64,000 nucleotides of DNA, from positions 282,403,426 through 282,467,425 of the forward strand of contig CP136063.1 of the NCBI GenBank assembly GCA_032622095.1, given 5' to 3'. The notes beneath the pieces are model-generated. The model did not search any database, was not told the origin of the DNA, and was given only the letters and a program-made list of their open reading frames with translations. The stretch is from Siphonodentalium dalli (Eukaryota > Mollusca > Scaphopoda > Gadilida > Siphonodentaliidae). Shown here one piece after another: positions 20,846 through 31,741 of this stretch. Both the position numbers and the translations under genes were made by a program. Positions within the stretch are counted from its first letter, which is position 1; every line of letters begins with the position of its first letter.

Positions 20846-21151
20846 ACAAACCGAGGGCCACCATCCACTAAAACATTTTTATTGGCAATTTTTCCCTCGC
20901 ACTGAAGTAAAATACAATGTTCGGTTGTCTTCCGGATGCTCATATTTTATTACCCTCACCATGATTCTGATATGGATATTGACAATGATGACATTGAAGG
21001 ATTTGATAGTAACAATATTTCTGAAAGTGACATTGATTCAATTCTATTATTGCACTCCAATCTTATTCAAAATATCAATAAGCAAATTACGTCGTGTATT
21101 CTCCAATTACATGAGAAGCATGATCTACTGAGAAAATGTGGCATGCAATAA
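20846..21151 (+). pseudogene. SGNH-type scrap followed by an acidic tail
   Basis: 20866-20935 reads FYWQFFPRTEVKYNVRLSSG, nearly the same as 39507-39566 (GQLFPHTEVKYKVWLPSG) in an SGNH relic. A different frame then gives DMDIDNDDIEGFDSNNISES and a helical end, stop at 21149. The acidic part is repeated, decayed, at 13846-13975. Relic of an element with several copies; not functional. Confidence 0.45.
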
Positions 21152-21256
21152 CGTGCTTCTACTAAACTATTGTTCAGACAAATTAAAGGAACTTATTTTT
21201 CAAATTCTTAGATATGCTAACTTCCGATATATGTAACAGGCGTATTAATATACATT

Positions 21257-21388
21257 TATTGCATTGTTTCGAGGTTGACATGAGGATTTATCAACCCGAG
21301 GAACTTATTATTCACAGAGGAGGCTACAGGCCAAGGTGAAATTAACTTCAAGGGTTGATAAATCCTCATGTCAACCTCAAAACCATGC
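21257..21388. repeat. Inverted repeat with about 40-bp arms
   Basis: Arms 21257-21297 and 21347-21388, core GAGGTTGACATGAGGATTTA and its inverse, small mismatches only near the outer ends; 49-base loop. MITE-like, no clear target duplication. Confidence 0.8.
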
Positions 21389-21461
21389 AATAAGTGTTTT
21401 ATTATATGATCCACCAATGGTATCAAGCCCATTAGGCCTGAACTATCTTAATGACCCATAT

Positions 21462-21817
21462 CTTAGTAATGTAGGCCAAATCGGCTGCATTAGTAATTTA
21501 TGCATCGGGCCCTGGTGCTATTTTTAGCACAGCAAAACAACAAAGTTAAATTACAAAATTTCCGCTAGTAAATAAAAATTAGGAAGTAACTTGATGTTTC
21601 TGTTTAATGACAACGTATTGGCACAAATAAAATAAGGATTTAATAAGCGGAAATATATAATTAAAACATTTTGGAGAACTATTTTGCGTGCCGGACTATA
21701 CATGACTGAAGGAACAGGACGCGCACAATGATATCTTCCTCTTTTCTGCGCTCAAAACAATAACAAAGACAGAAATTTCTGAGTTGCGGAAAAGAGCTTA
21801 TTTCATCATATTAACGC
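21462..21817 (+). repeat. Split direct repeat A1 of family X
   Basis: About 356 bases, matching 25298-25653 with few differences (TTATGCATCGGG versus TTATACATCAGG near 21500). Sequence 21389-21461 before it is unrelated flank. Confidence 0.88.
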
Positions 21818-21933
21818 TACAGGTAATCTGTTTTTCATATCTCAAACTATTTCACATATATTACTCCGTTTATCCCTACGCAATTTTCTTGACTTTGCCG
21901 CTTATTTAATAAATTTTTCTTGCATTTTAAATC

Positions 21934-22583
21934 ATGACTCAGTGGCGTTTGCATACACGAGTCGCCATTGTCGGCCACTCTTTTATTGTTCGAATTGGCC
22001 GTTTCCCAAAAAAGGCTTCAGTGTAGAAGGGGCCACAGATCTGTTCGATCGTTTATACAATTATGCTAACGCATTTTCGTTAGCGAATCACAATGGCCGC
22101 CCACTTGACATTCAATTTTTTGCCAAAGGTGGCAATACTTTGGCGGATATTTCGGCATACAACTCACGCCTTCGGAAATTCCGGCCTCATATAATTGTAC
22201 TACAAATAGGTGGGAATGATCTGTGTACCATACTACCTCAGACGGTCGGGAGTATCACTGATGATTTTATTGGCGACCTACTCAAAATTAAATCTGTCCG
22301 GATGGTCATGGCTTTCCAAGCTTTTGGCCGATTACGTATCCATGGAGGGAAAAAGTCACCGACTGTATATAATAAGCATGTGGATATGCTCAACCAATAT
22401 AACTCTGTGGTGCTCCCGGACCGTTCCAGTCTAGTTCACACCTGGCATCATGGTCGGTTACAACCAAAGGCCACCTCGTTTTTATATGATGGGATTCATT
22501 TTAATCCCCTCGGTGAACATTTGTATGCCAGGAGCCTCAGGGGAGCAGTTTTGTTTGCCTTAAACCTGGTTACATGGTATTAG
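21934..22583 (+). pseudogene. SGNH-hydrolase ORF of family X, copy 2
   Basis: ATG 21934 gives RVAIVGHSFIVRIGRF (block I Ser); a frame change near 22006 leads into the main frame: FFAKGGNTLADIS (block II Gly), HIIVLQIGGNDL (block III Asn), and FLYDGIHFNPLGEHLYARSL (block V Asp/His, about 22477-22540). All four SGNH blocks are therefore present, unlike other relics here. The family comprises esterases/lipases; in YR elements its substrate is unknown. Stop TAG at about 22581. One small indel is the only break I see. Confidence 0.85.
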
Positions 22584-23730
22584 CACTGGCAAGTTCAACA
22601 TTGCTTATCAATTTTCTTCTCAGACAGGTTTTTTTCAAAGTTCAACACCGTGTCCGATTTTATAAAGAATAACCTCTATTGTCGGTACAGGGCTTCCCTA
22701 ATATTTCTTTCCCAACCTGATGAAGTTGTTGGACACGGGGAAAACCTTATGGCTACCTAAATATAAATTTCTAAAGCAAAACACTTAACACTATCATTGT
22801 ATCACTCTCCCCTCTGGCTCTTTGCTCTCATGATATTGTGTTAATGCACTATTACGGTGTATGCTAGGAGCCTGTTTACGCACCCCATGGGTGAAGGCGG
22901 GCAGAAAATGTTGTTTTTATTGATTTCACATGTCGTCTATTAACACAACCGGTGTGTGTATACTGGCGTTACAATTTTAGATTCCTACTTACAAAAATGT
23001 AGATGGTGGTTCCACGTTTACACACTCAATAGGTGTATAGGGCAGCAAATGCCGTTTTATTTATTTCCCATAAGGTCGCCTGTTGACGCACCAACTGAGT
23101 GTATGCGGGCATTATTATTATATTCCTACCTCTACTGTAAATACCGGTATATATCCTGGTTGCCTGTTTACGCATCCCCATGGAAGTACGCGGGCGGGGG
23201 AAAATTATTTATTTTATCTATTTACATGATATGGACTGTTGAGCCCTCAAATGCATTTGTCATGCATTATTATTTGTCGTTGCTAAAGTTACAAGCTATT
23301 AGGGGCCTACTACACACACCATGGCTGTTCATGGCCAAAACATTTCCTTTGGTATGATGTAGCCTGTTGACACACCAAAGGAGGCTATGAAAGCTTTATT
23401 ATTTTCCTTTGCTAAATTTGTATGCTGGCTGACTTAATTTCTCGGCTTACACAGTCCACTGACTGCATTATTTGTCAGTTTCTTCCTTGTATTTTTAATG
23501 TTGGCCATCATCTAGGAAGTGCTATATGCGCCAACCGCAATACAGGTCACATATTTCTTTAATAGATTTACTTCTCTTATTCACTAGTCATGTGACAAAT
23601 TTATAACACTCCCAGTTACATTCATCTTGTTCCACTAGATGGGGTCACATCTCTGGACATTAAAACTGATATTTCTCTGCTGTTATTTAATTTTTCTTCA
23701 TTTAATTTTTCTTCACAGCAATCAATCATC
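22584..23730. other. Noncoding spacer of family X between SGNH and gag
   Basis: From 23048 onward it matches 6617-7245. The spacer repeats short segments such as CTGTTTACGCA(C/T)CCCCATG (22872, 23165) and CTGTTGA(C)(A/G)CACCAA (23080, 23364). Ends in a duplicated TTTAATTTTTCTTCA and TTTCTTCACAG just before the gag start, a possible splice acceptor. Confidence 0.6.
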
Positions 23731-24990
23731 ATGCCAGCGAAGAAGAGACGGATTGCTGAACGACGACCCAGGCGATCTGTTCGAATTGCGCCCCCCCCCC
23801 CGAGTCAGAACCACCTCAACATCTGAACAGGGGATCTCAGCAGTCCCTCGATGAAAACACACCTTTGGACTTGTCACCAACAACCTGTCACCAGTCATTT
23901 TCTCCTAATGTGTCTCTTCACAATTCACTTCGGATTCCGGAGCAGACTACCACCACCGCTCCGGACTTGACACCAGCACGACCAACCACTATGTGCCGAC
24001 CACACTTTGTGAACTGTCACCAACAAATGGACTATCCATACATACCTGTAATGAACGCTACCCACACATATTCTGGGCCCGGTACCAGAATGATGCCAAT
24101 CCCGACATCGATCAGCAGGCCACCGGTGAATGATGCTATACTACCGGTACCTAATCCAGTGAACATACCTGTAATGAACGCTATACCCACACATATTCTG
24201 GGCCCGGTACCAGAATGATGCCAATCCCGACATCGATCAGCAGGCCGCCGGTGAATGATGCTATACTACTGGTACCTAATCCAGTGAACATACCTGTAAT
24301 GAACGCTATACCCACACATATTCTGGGCCCGGTACCAGAATGATGCCAATCCCTGCATCGATCAGCAGGCCACCGGTAAATGATTCTATACTACCGGTAC
24401 CTAATCCAGTGCAGGCCGGGATGGACGGTTCGCAAATCTATTCAAGGGCACGTTCCACAACGAGCGTGTCGGAAGCACCGTTCCAGCAACCAGTGACATT
24501 AACAATCTGTCAGGGCAAATTGCTTCGGCTATTACCGGCGCACTTCAATCAGTAGGTACTGGTCACTCAATACCTGCGCTCAACGTACAAAAAATGCAGC
24601 TAGACATTCAGCATGCAATTTCAGCTGCATTACCAGCTTACACTACCGGTAGCATGAACCATGGCCTGATTCCTGTTCATGATACCGGTATAAATGGTAC
24701 AAATAACCCAGGCCACATCTTTGCCCATCAGCGAACCTAATCAATCTTCCGTTTTTCACACACTTACAACCGTCACCATCCGCATTAGTTCCGATGTCCC
24801 CAGTCAAAATTAAGCAGCAGATATGAGCAAACGAAATGATAAATTTGGCAACGCTATTGCCAAACAACCAAATGGACGACCCATCAACCAGTCCGTCTGG
24901 GCCGTCATGGGAAAATATGCATGTACATTTCCATTATATTCCTACATCCATGTACATCAAACCATCCCGAATGGTCTTTGGCTCACCACT
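23731..24990 (+). pseudogene. Gag-like ORF of family X, copy 2
   Basis: ATG 23731, MPAKKRRIAERRPRRSVR, identical over this stretch to copy 1. A poly-C tract at about 23790-23800 shifts the frame. The Pro-rich middle is expanded by a 125-bp triplication (24041-24413). The core block reads IKQQI-stop-ANEMINLATLLPNN (about 24808-24865): a TGA stands where copy 1 has a Trp codon. The C-terminal Cys/His cluster is missing because of the internal deletion that also removed pol. Confidence 0.8.
24041..24413 (+). repeat. 123-125-bp tandem triplication in X gag
   Basis: Units begin CATACCTGTAATGAACGCTA at 24041, 24164 and 24289. Copy 1 (about 7665-7790) has a single unit. The 123/125 length difference changes the frame between units. 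Confidence 0.9.
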
Positions 24991-25087
24991 AATTCCAGGT
25001 CCTGCTCCTTTGTTGGCCAAGTTGAAGCGTACCAAATTTATTTGCAAAAACAAATTAGTGACAAAGAATTTGATCCGCTTCAACTGT

Positions 25088-25297
25088 GGCGAATTTGTCG
25101 TCCACCTCGATATATATAGCTTATCATACATATATTTTTAGATCTCATGTTATACATATATTGTTTTAAAACTTTGACTCTGTTTTTATGGAAAAAATCA
25201 TGTAAAATTTATCCATCATCAAAATAAAAACAGAGTCCATTCGGGAATCAATCTTGTCTATAATTTTACTATCTCCACCGGGGTCAGGTTCATAAAT
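25088..25297 (+). repeat. Split direct repeat B1 of family X
   Basis: GGCGAATTTGTCGTCCACC to GGTTCATAAAT, 210 bases; matches 25879-26086. Contains an inverted pair ACTCTGTTTTTAT...ATAAAAACAGAGT (25173, 25227). Confidence 0.9.
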
Positions 25298-25653
25298 CTT
25301 AGTAATGTAGGCCAAATCGGCTGCATTAGTAATTTATACATCAGGCCCTGGTGCTATTTTTAGCACAGCAAAACAACAAAGTTAAATTACAAAATTTCCG
25401 CTAATAAATAAAAATTAGGAAGTAACTTGATGTTTCTGTTTAATGACAACGTATTGCCACAAATAAAATAAGGATTTAATAAGCGGAAATATATAATTAA
25501 AACATTTTGAAGAAGAACTATTTTACGTGCCGGACTACATGACTGAAGGAACAGGACGTGCACAATGATATCTTCCTCTTTTCTGCGCTCAAAACAATAA
25601 CAAAGACAGAAATTTCTGGGTTGCGGAAAAGAGCTTATTTCATCAAATTACCG
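25298..25653 (+). repeat. Split direct repeat A2 of family X
   Basis: Near-identical to A1 at 21462. Followed by a 225-base unique spacer (25654-25878). Confidence 0.9.
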
Positions 25654-25878
25654 CCACCTCCCAAACCAACCTCCCGAGAGTGGGTACTATCTATATCCTG
25701 GCCTCTTATCAGGGGGTTGGTGACGCGCTTGAATCGCTCACTTTACTGTTCTTCGCCAGCATCTATCATAAGCATTCTTCATGTCCATTTTTTCTCATTC
25801 ATATGGTTCTTCTGTTCATCAAGTTTATTCATGATAGGAGTTGGTGTCGCGCATGAATCGCACACTTTTCCTCCTACC

Positions 25879-26086
25879 GGCGAATTTGTCGTCCACCTCG
25901 ATATATATAGCTTACCATACATATATTTTTAGATCTCATGTTATACATATATTGTTTTAAAACTTTGACTCTGTTTTTATGGAAAAAATCATGTTAAATT
26001 TATCCATCATCAAAATAAAAACATTCCATTCGGGAATCAATCTTGTCTATAATTTTACTATCTCCACCGGGGTCAGGTTCATAAAT
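25879..26086 (+). repeat. Split direct repeat B2 of family X
   Basis: Second B copy, right edge of the element; a short deletion at the ACAGAGTCC position distinguishes it from B1. Confidence 0.9.
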
Positions 26087-26365
26087 ATATAAATCCATAA
26101 AATGCACAACAATGTTTTTCAACAAGTCAAAAGTTAATGCACAGTATGATGAAAAATATTACCAAATGTCACTACATTGTCATGAACATACTTCATATTA
26201 ATAATAACTCATGACGTCGCGTGATCTTGTTATCAACCCATCTGGCCTATTTATAGAACAACCAAGTAGATATCGTGATTTATCAACATATTTTGCCCAT
26301 CATTTAGTATGGGACTTTTAGAAGAAAGTTTTGATCATATAATAATACATGTTGTCGAAGACTGA

Positions 26366-26980
26366 TTGGTATCTGTACAACCATCGCTGATAGAATGCAA
26401 CATGAGAATTCTATCTTGAACAGAACACTTTTAACCTTAACTCTTTCAGTGCCAGGCTTATTTTGTAGGTTTAGTGCCAGGGAATCATACGTTTTTCATG
26501 GGCATCAAAATTATTACTATGAATACTTGGTGATAGTTTTGAGTTATAACATGCCCCTAAGGACTTATCCAGTTTGTTTTTAAATTCGCTATAGCATGCT
26601 TAAGCATACCAAAAAAAATTCAACCCAAAAACCAAAACAAATCTAGAAAAAAAGCAAAAAAAATATTTGTTTTAATTGTTTTTAGGGCCGATCTCATCGG
26701 CCCTGCCACTCTACAGACCGTAAATTAGGGCCGATGAGATCGGCCCCTGGCACTGAAAGAGTTAACAATATGCAACAGAAATAATATTCTGGCCTTGGAA
26801 GAGGAGCCATCAAACTAATTTCTCTAGTTTCAGAAATGCTGGATATACAATCTACGGGAGAGGGGGGTTAAGGGGGGATAGGCATCTGTACAACCATCGC
26901 TGATAGAATCCAACATGAGAATTCTATCTTGAACAGAACACTTTTAACCTTAACAATATGCAATGAAATAATATTCTGGC
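26366..26980 (+). repeat. Local duplication with occupied and empty TTAA site
   Basis: 26369-26440 plus 26762-26795 match 26884-26977 continuously (CATCTGTACAACCATCGC ... CTTAACAATATGCAA). The first copy holds the MITE at 26441-26761; the second is the unoccupied version. 26087-26365 before it has no supported feature. Confidence 0.9.
26441..26761. mobile_element. TTAA MITE, subfamily B without the nested hairpin
   Basis: TTAA at 26437-26440 and 26762-26765; ends CTCTTTCAGTGCCAGG and CCTGGCACTGAAAGAG are perfect inverse copies. Shares the CGTTTTTCATGGGCATC block with 9774-10202 but lacks its 68-base hairpin. Near the right end GGGCCGATCTCATCGGCCC is a palindrome. Confidence 0.9.
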
Positions 26981-27832
26981 ATTTATACATGATACAGTCA
27001 TGAAGTCAGACCTAACTCTTTGAATAAATGATGATATGAGGCATAACAGTGAAAAGTACTAATATGAATATATCAGTGTTCGAATTATTTACACAATTTA
27101 TGAGTGAAAACAAATTTTGTTACCGCATGGACATGCAGACAAGACAACGGTGATTTTATTAAATGACAAAACTGTGAAAAATTATGACTTTCGTGATGAA
27201 TGAAGCGTACGTTACATAATGTGTATATAATGATTATATGACATTTGTTGGGATATTAATATATTACAAAATGATTAAACAAAACTGGGTTGCCCAATTT
27301 TGTGATAACGCTATTATTAAGTTGATGAAAAATGAGAATAATTAAAAAGTTTTTTTAGTCTGTAATTTCTAACTGTTGAAACAAGTGTGCCTGTCTTCAC
27401 AGAATTACACATCCTAGACCATGGACACCCTCTAATTTCACATAAATGCGCGTTATAATAAATGACAAACAGTCACTTATTTCAGTTTTACATTTTGTCA
27501 AAGCCGCCCCATATGCAACATGCCATAGATTAATGTCATCTCCACTAAGGCCCATATGGGGTCCCAGTAACATTTATTGCCAAGCAAGGTTGAAAAGAGT
27601 ATACATGAGTAACTGATTAATTTTGTAACCACTAAACTGAAATATACTTATTACCTTCAATTGCCAGCCCATAGCGGGCAATAGGAATTCATATGTCAAA
27701 GCGGGGATTTTATTTTGGCAATGTGTGCGGTTTCAGCTTTGCTTGGCCTTTAACATGTTCTGGGGAGGGGGGGGTTGCTGCTGATCAGCAGATCTCTTTT
27801 ATTTGGCACTTATTATTTTTTAACTTTCAGTC
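26981..27832. other. Noncoding, leader of family Z
   Basis: AT-rich without genes; a G run at 27764-27775 and a TTTTTTAACTTTCAG acceptor-like stretch directly before the gag start. Confidence 0.45.
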
Positions 27833-28471
27833 ATGCTGAAGGCTTCTAAGAAGACTAAGCATATCAACAAGGAAAAATCCTCACAACGGTTAACTCGCGG
27901 ACAGAAACGAGCTGAAGAGTTAAAAGATGGACTTTCGCACATCTATCAGGTGGATGTTGGTGGTATAGGGGACATTACGCACAGCATTGGAGGACTCCAG
28001 GCTTCGCCTGGTATAGGGATTGATGGAGAGCCGATACCTGGCTCAACTGGACTCCAGGCCACAGGGCTATCTGCGGAGCCCTTGTTAAACATTCCACAGA
28101 ATCTTTCTATACCAGTTAAACATTCGTTGATAGTGGAGCTGGAGGCGGCAGCAGCAAAGCTTCGCCGTGAAACACAACAAGGGGATACCTCTCACATGGG
28201 AATATCTGATGGTACGTTGGGTAGCCATGAATTGCAGGACCCCAGCGGTCACAATGGCATGCCCCGGGTTGGTCCCTCTGCCCCGATGGCTATATGTTCT
28301 GGTCCTTTAGCTGCCCATGTTAATCTGGCACTGAGAACCAGAATATGGAACGAGGAGTTTGTTGAGTTGTCCTCTTTATTGGACAACAATAATACGCCTC
28401 AATACACTGTTTCGTTCGATCCATCGGGGGAGTGGCCTATCCGGTGCATTCCGAAACCAAGTAAACTTTAG
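27833..28471 (+). pseudogene. Gag-like ORF of YR retroelement family Z
   Basis: 212 codons from ATG 27833. Lys/Arg-rich start (KASKKTKHINKEKSSQRLTR), Gly/Pro-rich middle, then PLAAHVNLALRTRIWNEEFV (about 28308-28370), the same SHVP...K..IWA..(F/I)v.L block seen in families X and Y. The YDREFR and Cys/His parts are missing. Only about 80 bases separate it from a recombinase C-terminus, so a large deletion removed the rest of gag and all of RT. Confidence 0.7.
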
Positions 28472-28548
28472 CATTTTTTGTGCTTGCATATATCGGGGAA
28501 TTATGCCGAACAAGCACCCATGACTGCAATATTTAGCTTTTTTCGGAT

Positions 28549-28947
28549 GTGACAATCTATCCAGCTGACCTCGTGGTTGCTTTTAAAAATTTCAAGCATA
28601 ACCATTCCCATCAAACTCATTTCATAGCTATTAAAAGACAGTCAGTGGCATCAAAATGCCCTTATTCTATCATATGCGAATACATTACTTTCCGTGGACC
28701 ACAGAATGGTTCATTCTTTTGCTCGCCAAGTGGCAGTAGTATTTCCCGGAAAGAATTTGATTTTATTCTTGTCACAGTTCTCAAATTTCTCAATCTTGAT
28801 GAAAAATTGTATAAATCCCATAGCTTCCGTATCGGTGGTGCTTGTTTAGCAGCCAAACAAGGTTTTTCAGATGCACAAATAAGAATGTTGGGTCGCTGGA
28901 AATCGGACGCATTCAAAAAATATCTTCGCCCACCCGCACTTATTTGA
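28549..28947 (+). pseudogene. Tyrosine recombinase C-terminus, family Z
   Basis: KSHSFRIGGACLAAKQGFSD (His and Arg, about 28815) and LGRWKSDAFKKYLRP (Tyr, about 28890-28935) are the catalytic C-terminal motifs of DIRS/Ngaro recombinases. The frame is open but starts mid-domain (the first codon is GTG), so the first Arg box and the N-terminal domain are gone. It pairs with the Z gag upstream. Confidence 0.85.
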
Positions 28948-30000
28948 ACCAACTGCTGGACATCTTGGTATCGCTATCCATTCTTCATAGATTTGAGGCA
29001 AATTACTAGTGGATATTAACATTGCCCTATTGGGTTTTGCCGAGACTTACCAGCAATGGTCTCTAATGGAACCTCGACAGCATCCCTTCATGTAGCTCAT
29101 GGGGATTTTGTTGTTGAGTTTTTTATTAAGTACTCACATAATGTACATTCTATTGAAGGAATTACCGACACTGTATTAGTTGCCATGGCTACCCAACATA
29201 CTGGTATAATTTTGCATTGTTGTATCACAACATCATTTATCATTGGTGAGGTCATCAAAATAAATCTCTCCCACTATCTTTTCATGTAGCTCATGGAGAA
29301 GTGGGGGGTCATCTGAGGTGATCATAATATGGTATATCGATGGGGGATTTTATTAAATGCTGTAATTTTACTAAGTAATATCAATTCATTCACAAGTTGT
29401 TTCAGGAAATACCAAACAGATCATTGGATTAATATTAATCTGCTGGCTTTCAACCTAGGAAATATGTTTCAAATGAAACTGCAGTAGTTGTGCAATTTCA
29501 TTATGGAAATATTATATATACATCATTATCGCAGGTTTCAGCTCGCTTGTCATCGAGGAGACATTAGCTTATAGTCTTCATATTTGAGCCATTGGCGTTT
29601 TTAGCTAAGTCTGTAATAAGGCAATATAGATTTGTCTCACTGGGAGACTATTCATGTACAGATATCTTCATTCTAAATCAGTCAACTAGTATAGCTATAT
29701 ATTTGTCTACAATAATAGCTGCATTTTTTGACAGTATTGTAGCCAAGTTTTCTCATTAAATAGCTTTCAGCAATGTTTGTTAGCCACATCATATCTCCTT
29801 CTTGTCAACTTCTACTTCATTCAGGTCTTGCTTTTGTGGCTGTAATGCTGGTCCATCTTAAGCTACCAGCATTGTGGCGCTTTACACCCACAAACAGTAT
29901 TTCACTCAAAATTTTATCATGGTCTGATTCACCTAATGGATATTTAGATTTCTTCAAAAAATATTACCATGATTAATTCGTAGCCAGCAACAAGGACTTT
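28948..30000. other. Noncoding
   Basis: CTTCATGTAGCTCATGG(G/A) occurs at 29087 and 29282, flanking 200 bases. A 67-codon ORF at 29773 has no recognised domain. Nothing else supported. Confidence 0.4.
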
Positions 30001-30009
30001 TAATCAATT

Positions 30010-30553
30010 GACACCTTTGAGTGATTTTGGCGAATATAGCTCAGACAGAGTTATTCTAGACTTTACCGAAGTATATACAGAGATGCCAATATCATTCGTG
30101 AAGAAAACTTTAATGTATTCTAACTATACAAGTCATAACATGGAAGATGCTCGTGGGACTTAGCCCAGCTGGTGTGCCCAGCTGTGGGGTGGTAATATTA
30201 GTGACAAACAAATGACAGAGATTCTGGTGTTATAACTTTTGTTTCTGATCTGTGGGGTGGTAATATTAGGGACAAACAAATAACTGAGATTCTGGCATAA
30301 TAGACCTGTGTGAACCAGGAGATGCTATAACGGTGGACAAGGGCTTTCAGATAAATGACTTACTAATTTGATGTGGATTACATATCATCCCAATACTAAT
30401 ACACAATTTACAAGGAAAGAAACCGAAAAAATAACAAATTTGAGGATACACGTGGAGAGAGCTATGGAACGATTAAAGAATTTACAGATATGTGCTGCAC
30501 TGGGTACATGTAATTTGCAATCACCTTTAATAGATTCAGCTGAAAATTCTTAG
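30010..30553 (+). pseudogene. PIF/Harbinger transposase relic (DDE_Tnp_4)
   Basis: Pieces in several frames follow the order of the family: RVILDFTEVYTEMP with KTLMYSNYTSHN (about 30046-30140, catalytic Asp in ILDFTE), LWGGNISDKQ (about 30190), GDAITVDKGFQINDLL (about 30323, second Asp), and RIHVERAMERLKN (about 30443-30482, with the Glu). Internally a roughly 60-base segment (CTGTGGGGTGGTAATATTAG) is duplicated at 30182 and 30248. At least three frame changes and stops; dead. Confidence 0.75.
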
Positions 30554-31033
30554 TGTTCATTTACATGACCAAAACAATACAAATTGGTCTACCAATGTTG
30601 ATGGTCTATTTTAAGTTGACATTAAATTATGAATTCATACCAATATTGGAATTATGATTCAATCATAGCCAATATAGCCAATAGACCCAATATTAGAATT
30701 ATGATTCAATCATACCCAATATTTCGAGATAATAACTTATTATTCAGCAGGAATGAACAATACGGACAAAACAATCCAAAATAAATAATTTTCTTTTCCG
30801 TTTTTATATTCTTTCCGGCTATCTTATTATCCTTCTGCAAAGATCTTCACCATGGCAACTGAATAATATTTAATATTCACCGACTGTCATTTTTATAAAG
30901 GTGAGTTTACCTACAGTTTCTGACTGTTTATAACTTATAAGAGTTTTTATTTTTGGTGTATTGGAATTGGCGGAGGACTTTGTCTCAGACTGTTTTCAGT
31001 TTGCGTTCATTTTTGTTTTCATTTCTGTTCAGA
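30554..31033. other. Noncoding
   Basis: Direct repeats of GAATTATGATTCAATCATA and CCAATAT (30640-30725). Ends with a T-rich tract and CAG (31018-31032) before the SGNH relic. Confidence 0.45.
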
Positions 31034-31672
31034 ATGCTGGCTAAAATCTTGATCTTTGGGTTGAGTCATGTTTCCATTTTGTGAGGGAGTTATTCGATGG
31101 GGATCGAGTGGCATCGCAGCCATTTAAACGGGATTGTCATATGCCTTTGCAATTAGACAGTTCTAGCGTGGTTGTGAAATGTTTGGTGTATCAGGTTTTC
31201 GAATCAGCGACATCATGGAGGGCATTCGGAGCCGTATTCGAGGTTTTAAACTGGATGTCCTCCTTGTTGTGTGTGGAGGAAACGAACTTTGTGACCGGTC
31301 ACCTGATCATGTGTTTCAATGTCTGCTTGGGCTGGTTTTACACTTGGAGGAAATTTTGGGCTAGATTTTGGTCCGCATCTTCGTGTTTGAGGTTCTTGAG
31401 CGCCTCCAGGTACAATACGAAGGACCCGGCAGCTGTGGCCGCTTTTAATGCCAGTCATGAAACTTAATGTTGCCGTCAGGAACCGGTTGAGTCAAAATTC
31501 TCGGTTGGCTTTTTATTGGCCATTGCTTCCCCTTGCTACCATGGCCAAAGACCTCTTAGAAGATAACGTTCACCTGAATTTGACAGGCAACCAGCGTCGC
31601 AATGTCAAACAAGCCATTGTTCAAGCACTTAGGGAATTTGAGTTAGCCCCAGAGTGCAATCGTGGTAAGTAA
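31034..31672 (+). pseudogene. SGNH-hydrolase relic, distinct lineage
   Basis: ATG 31034: AKILIFGLSHVS (block I), then in other frames LDVLLVVCGGNELCD (block III, about 31248-31290), and finally LLEDNVHLNLTGNQRRNVKQ (block V, DNVH, about 31550-31610), stop TAA 31670. At least two frame changes. The block V style (HLNxxGNxR) differs from family X, so it is a separate lineage. It ends about 70 bases before a large foldback repeat. Confidence 0.7.
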
Positions 31673-31741
31673 GGTTTCACTCACAGGATGTTTTGTTTTT
31701 CCCCCACAATTTTATATCTGGCCCAGTCTCTCTATATATAA

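Larger units (their letters stand above)
21462..26086 (+). mobile_element. YR retroelement family X, copy 2 (complete ends, internally deleted)
   Basis: A1 (21462-21817), leader, SGNH ORF (21934-22583), noncoding, gag (23731-about 24990), B1 (25088-25297), A2 (25298-25653), spacer, B2 (25879-26086). The A1...B1-A2-B2 order is diagnostic of split direct repeats in Ngaro/DIRS-group elements. The B1/A2 joint (CATAAAT|CTTAG) equals B2 end plus A1 start, as expected for a circular intermediate. RT, RNase H and recombinase are missing between gag and B1, so this copy is nonautonomous and would depend on enzymes from a relative. No target duplication is expected from a tyrosine recombinase. Confidence 0.88.
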
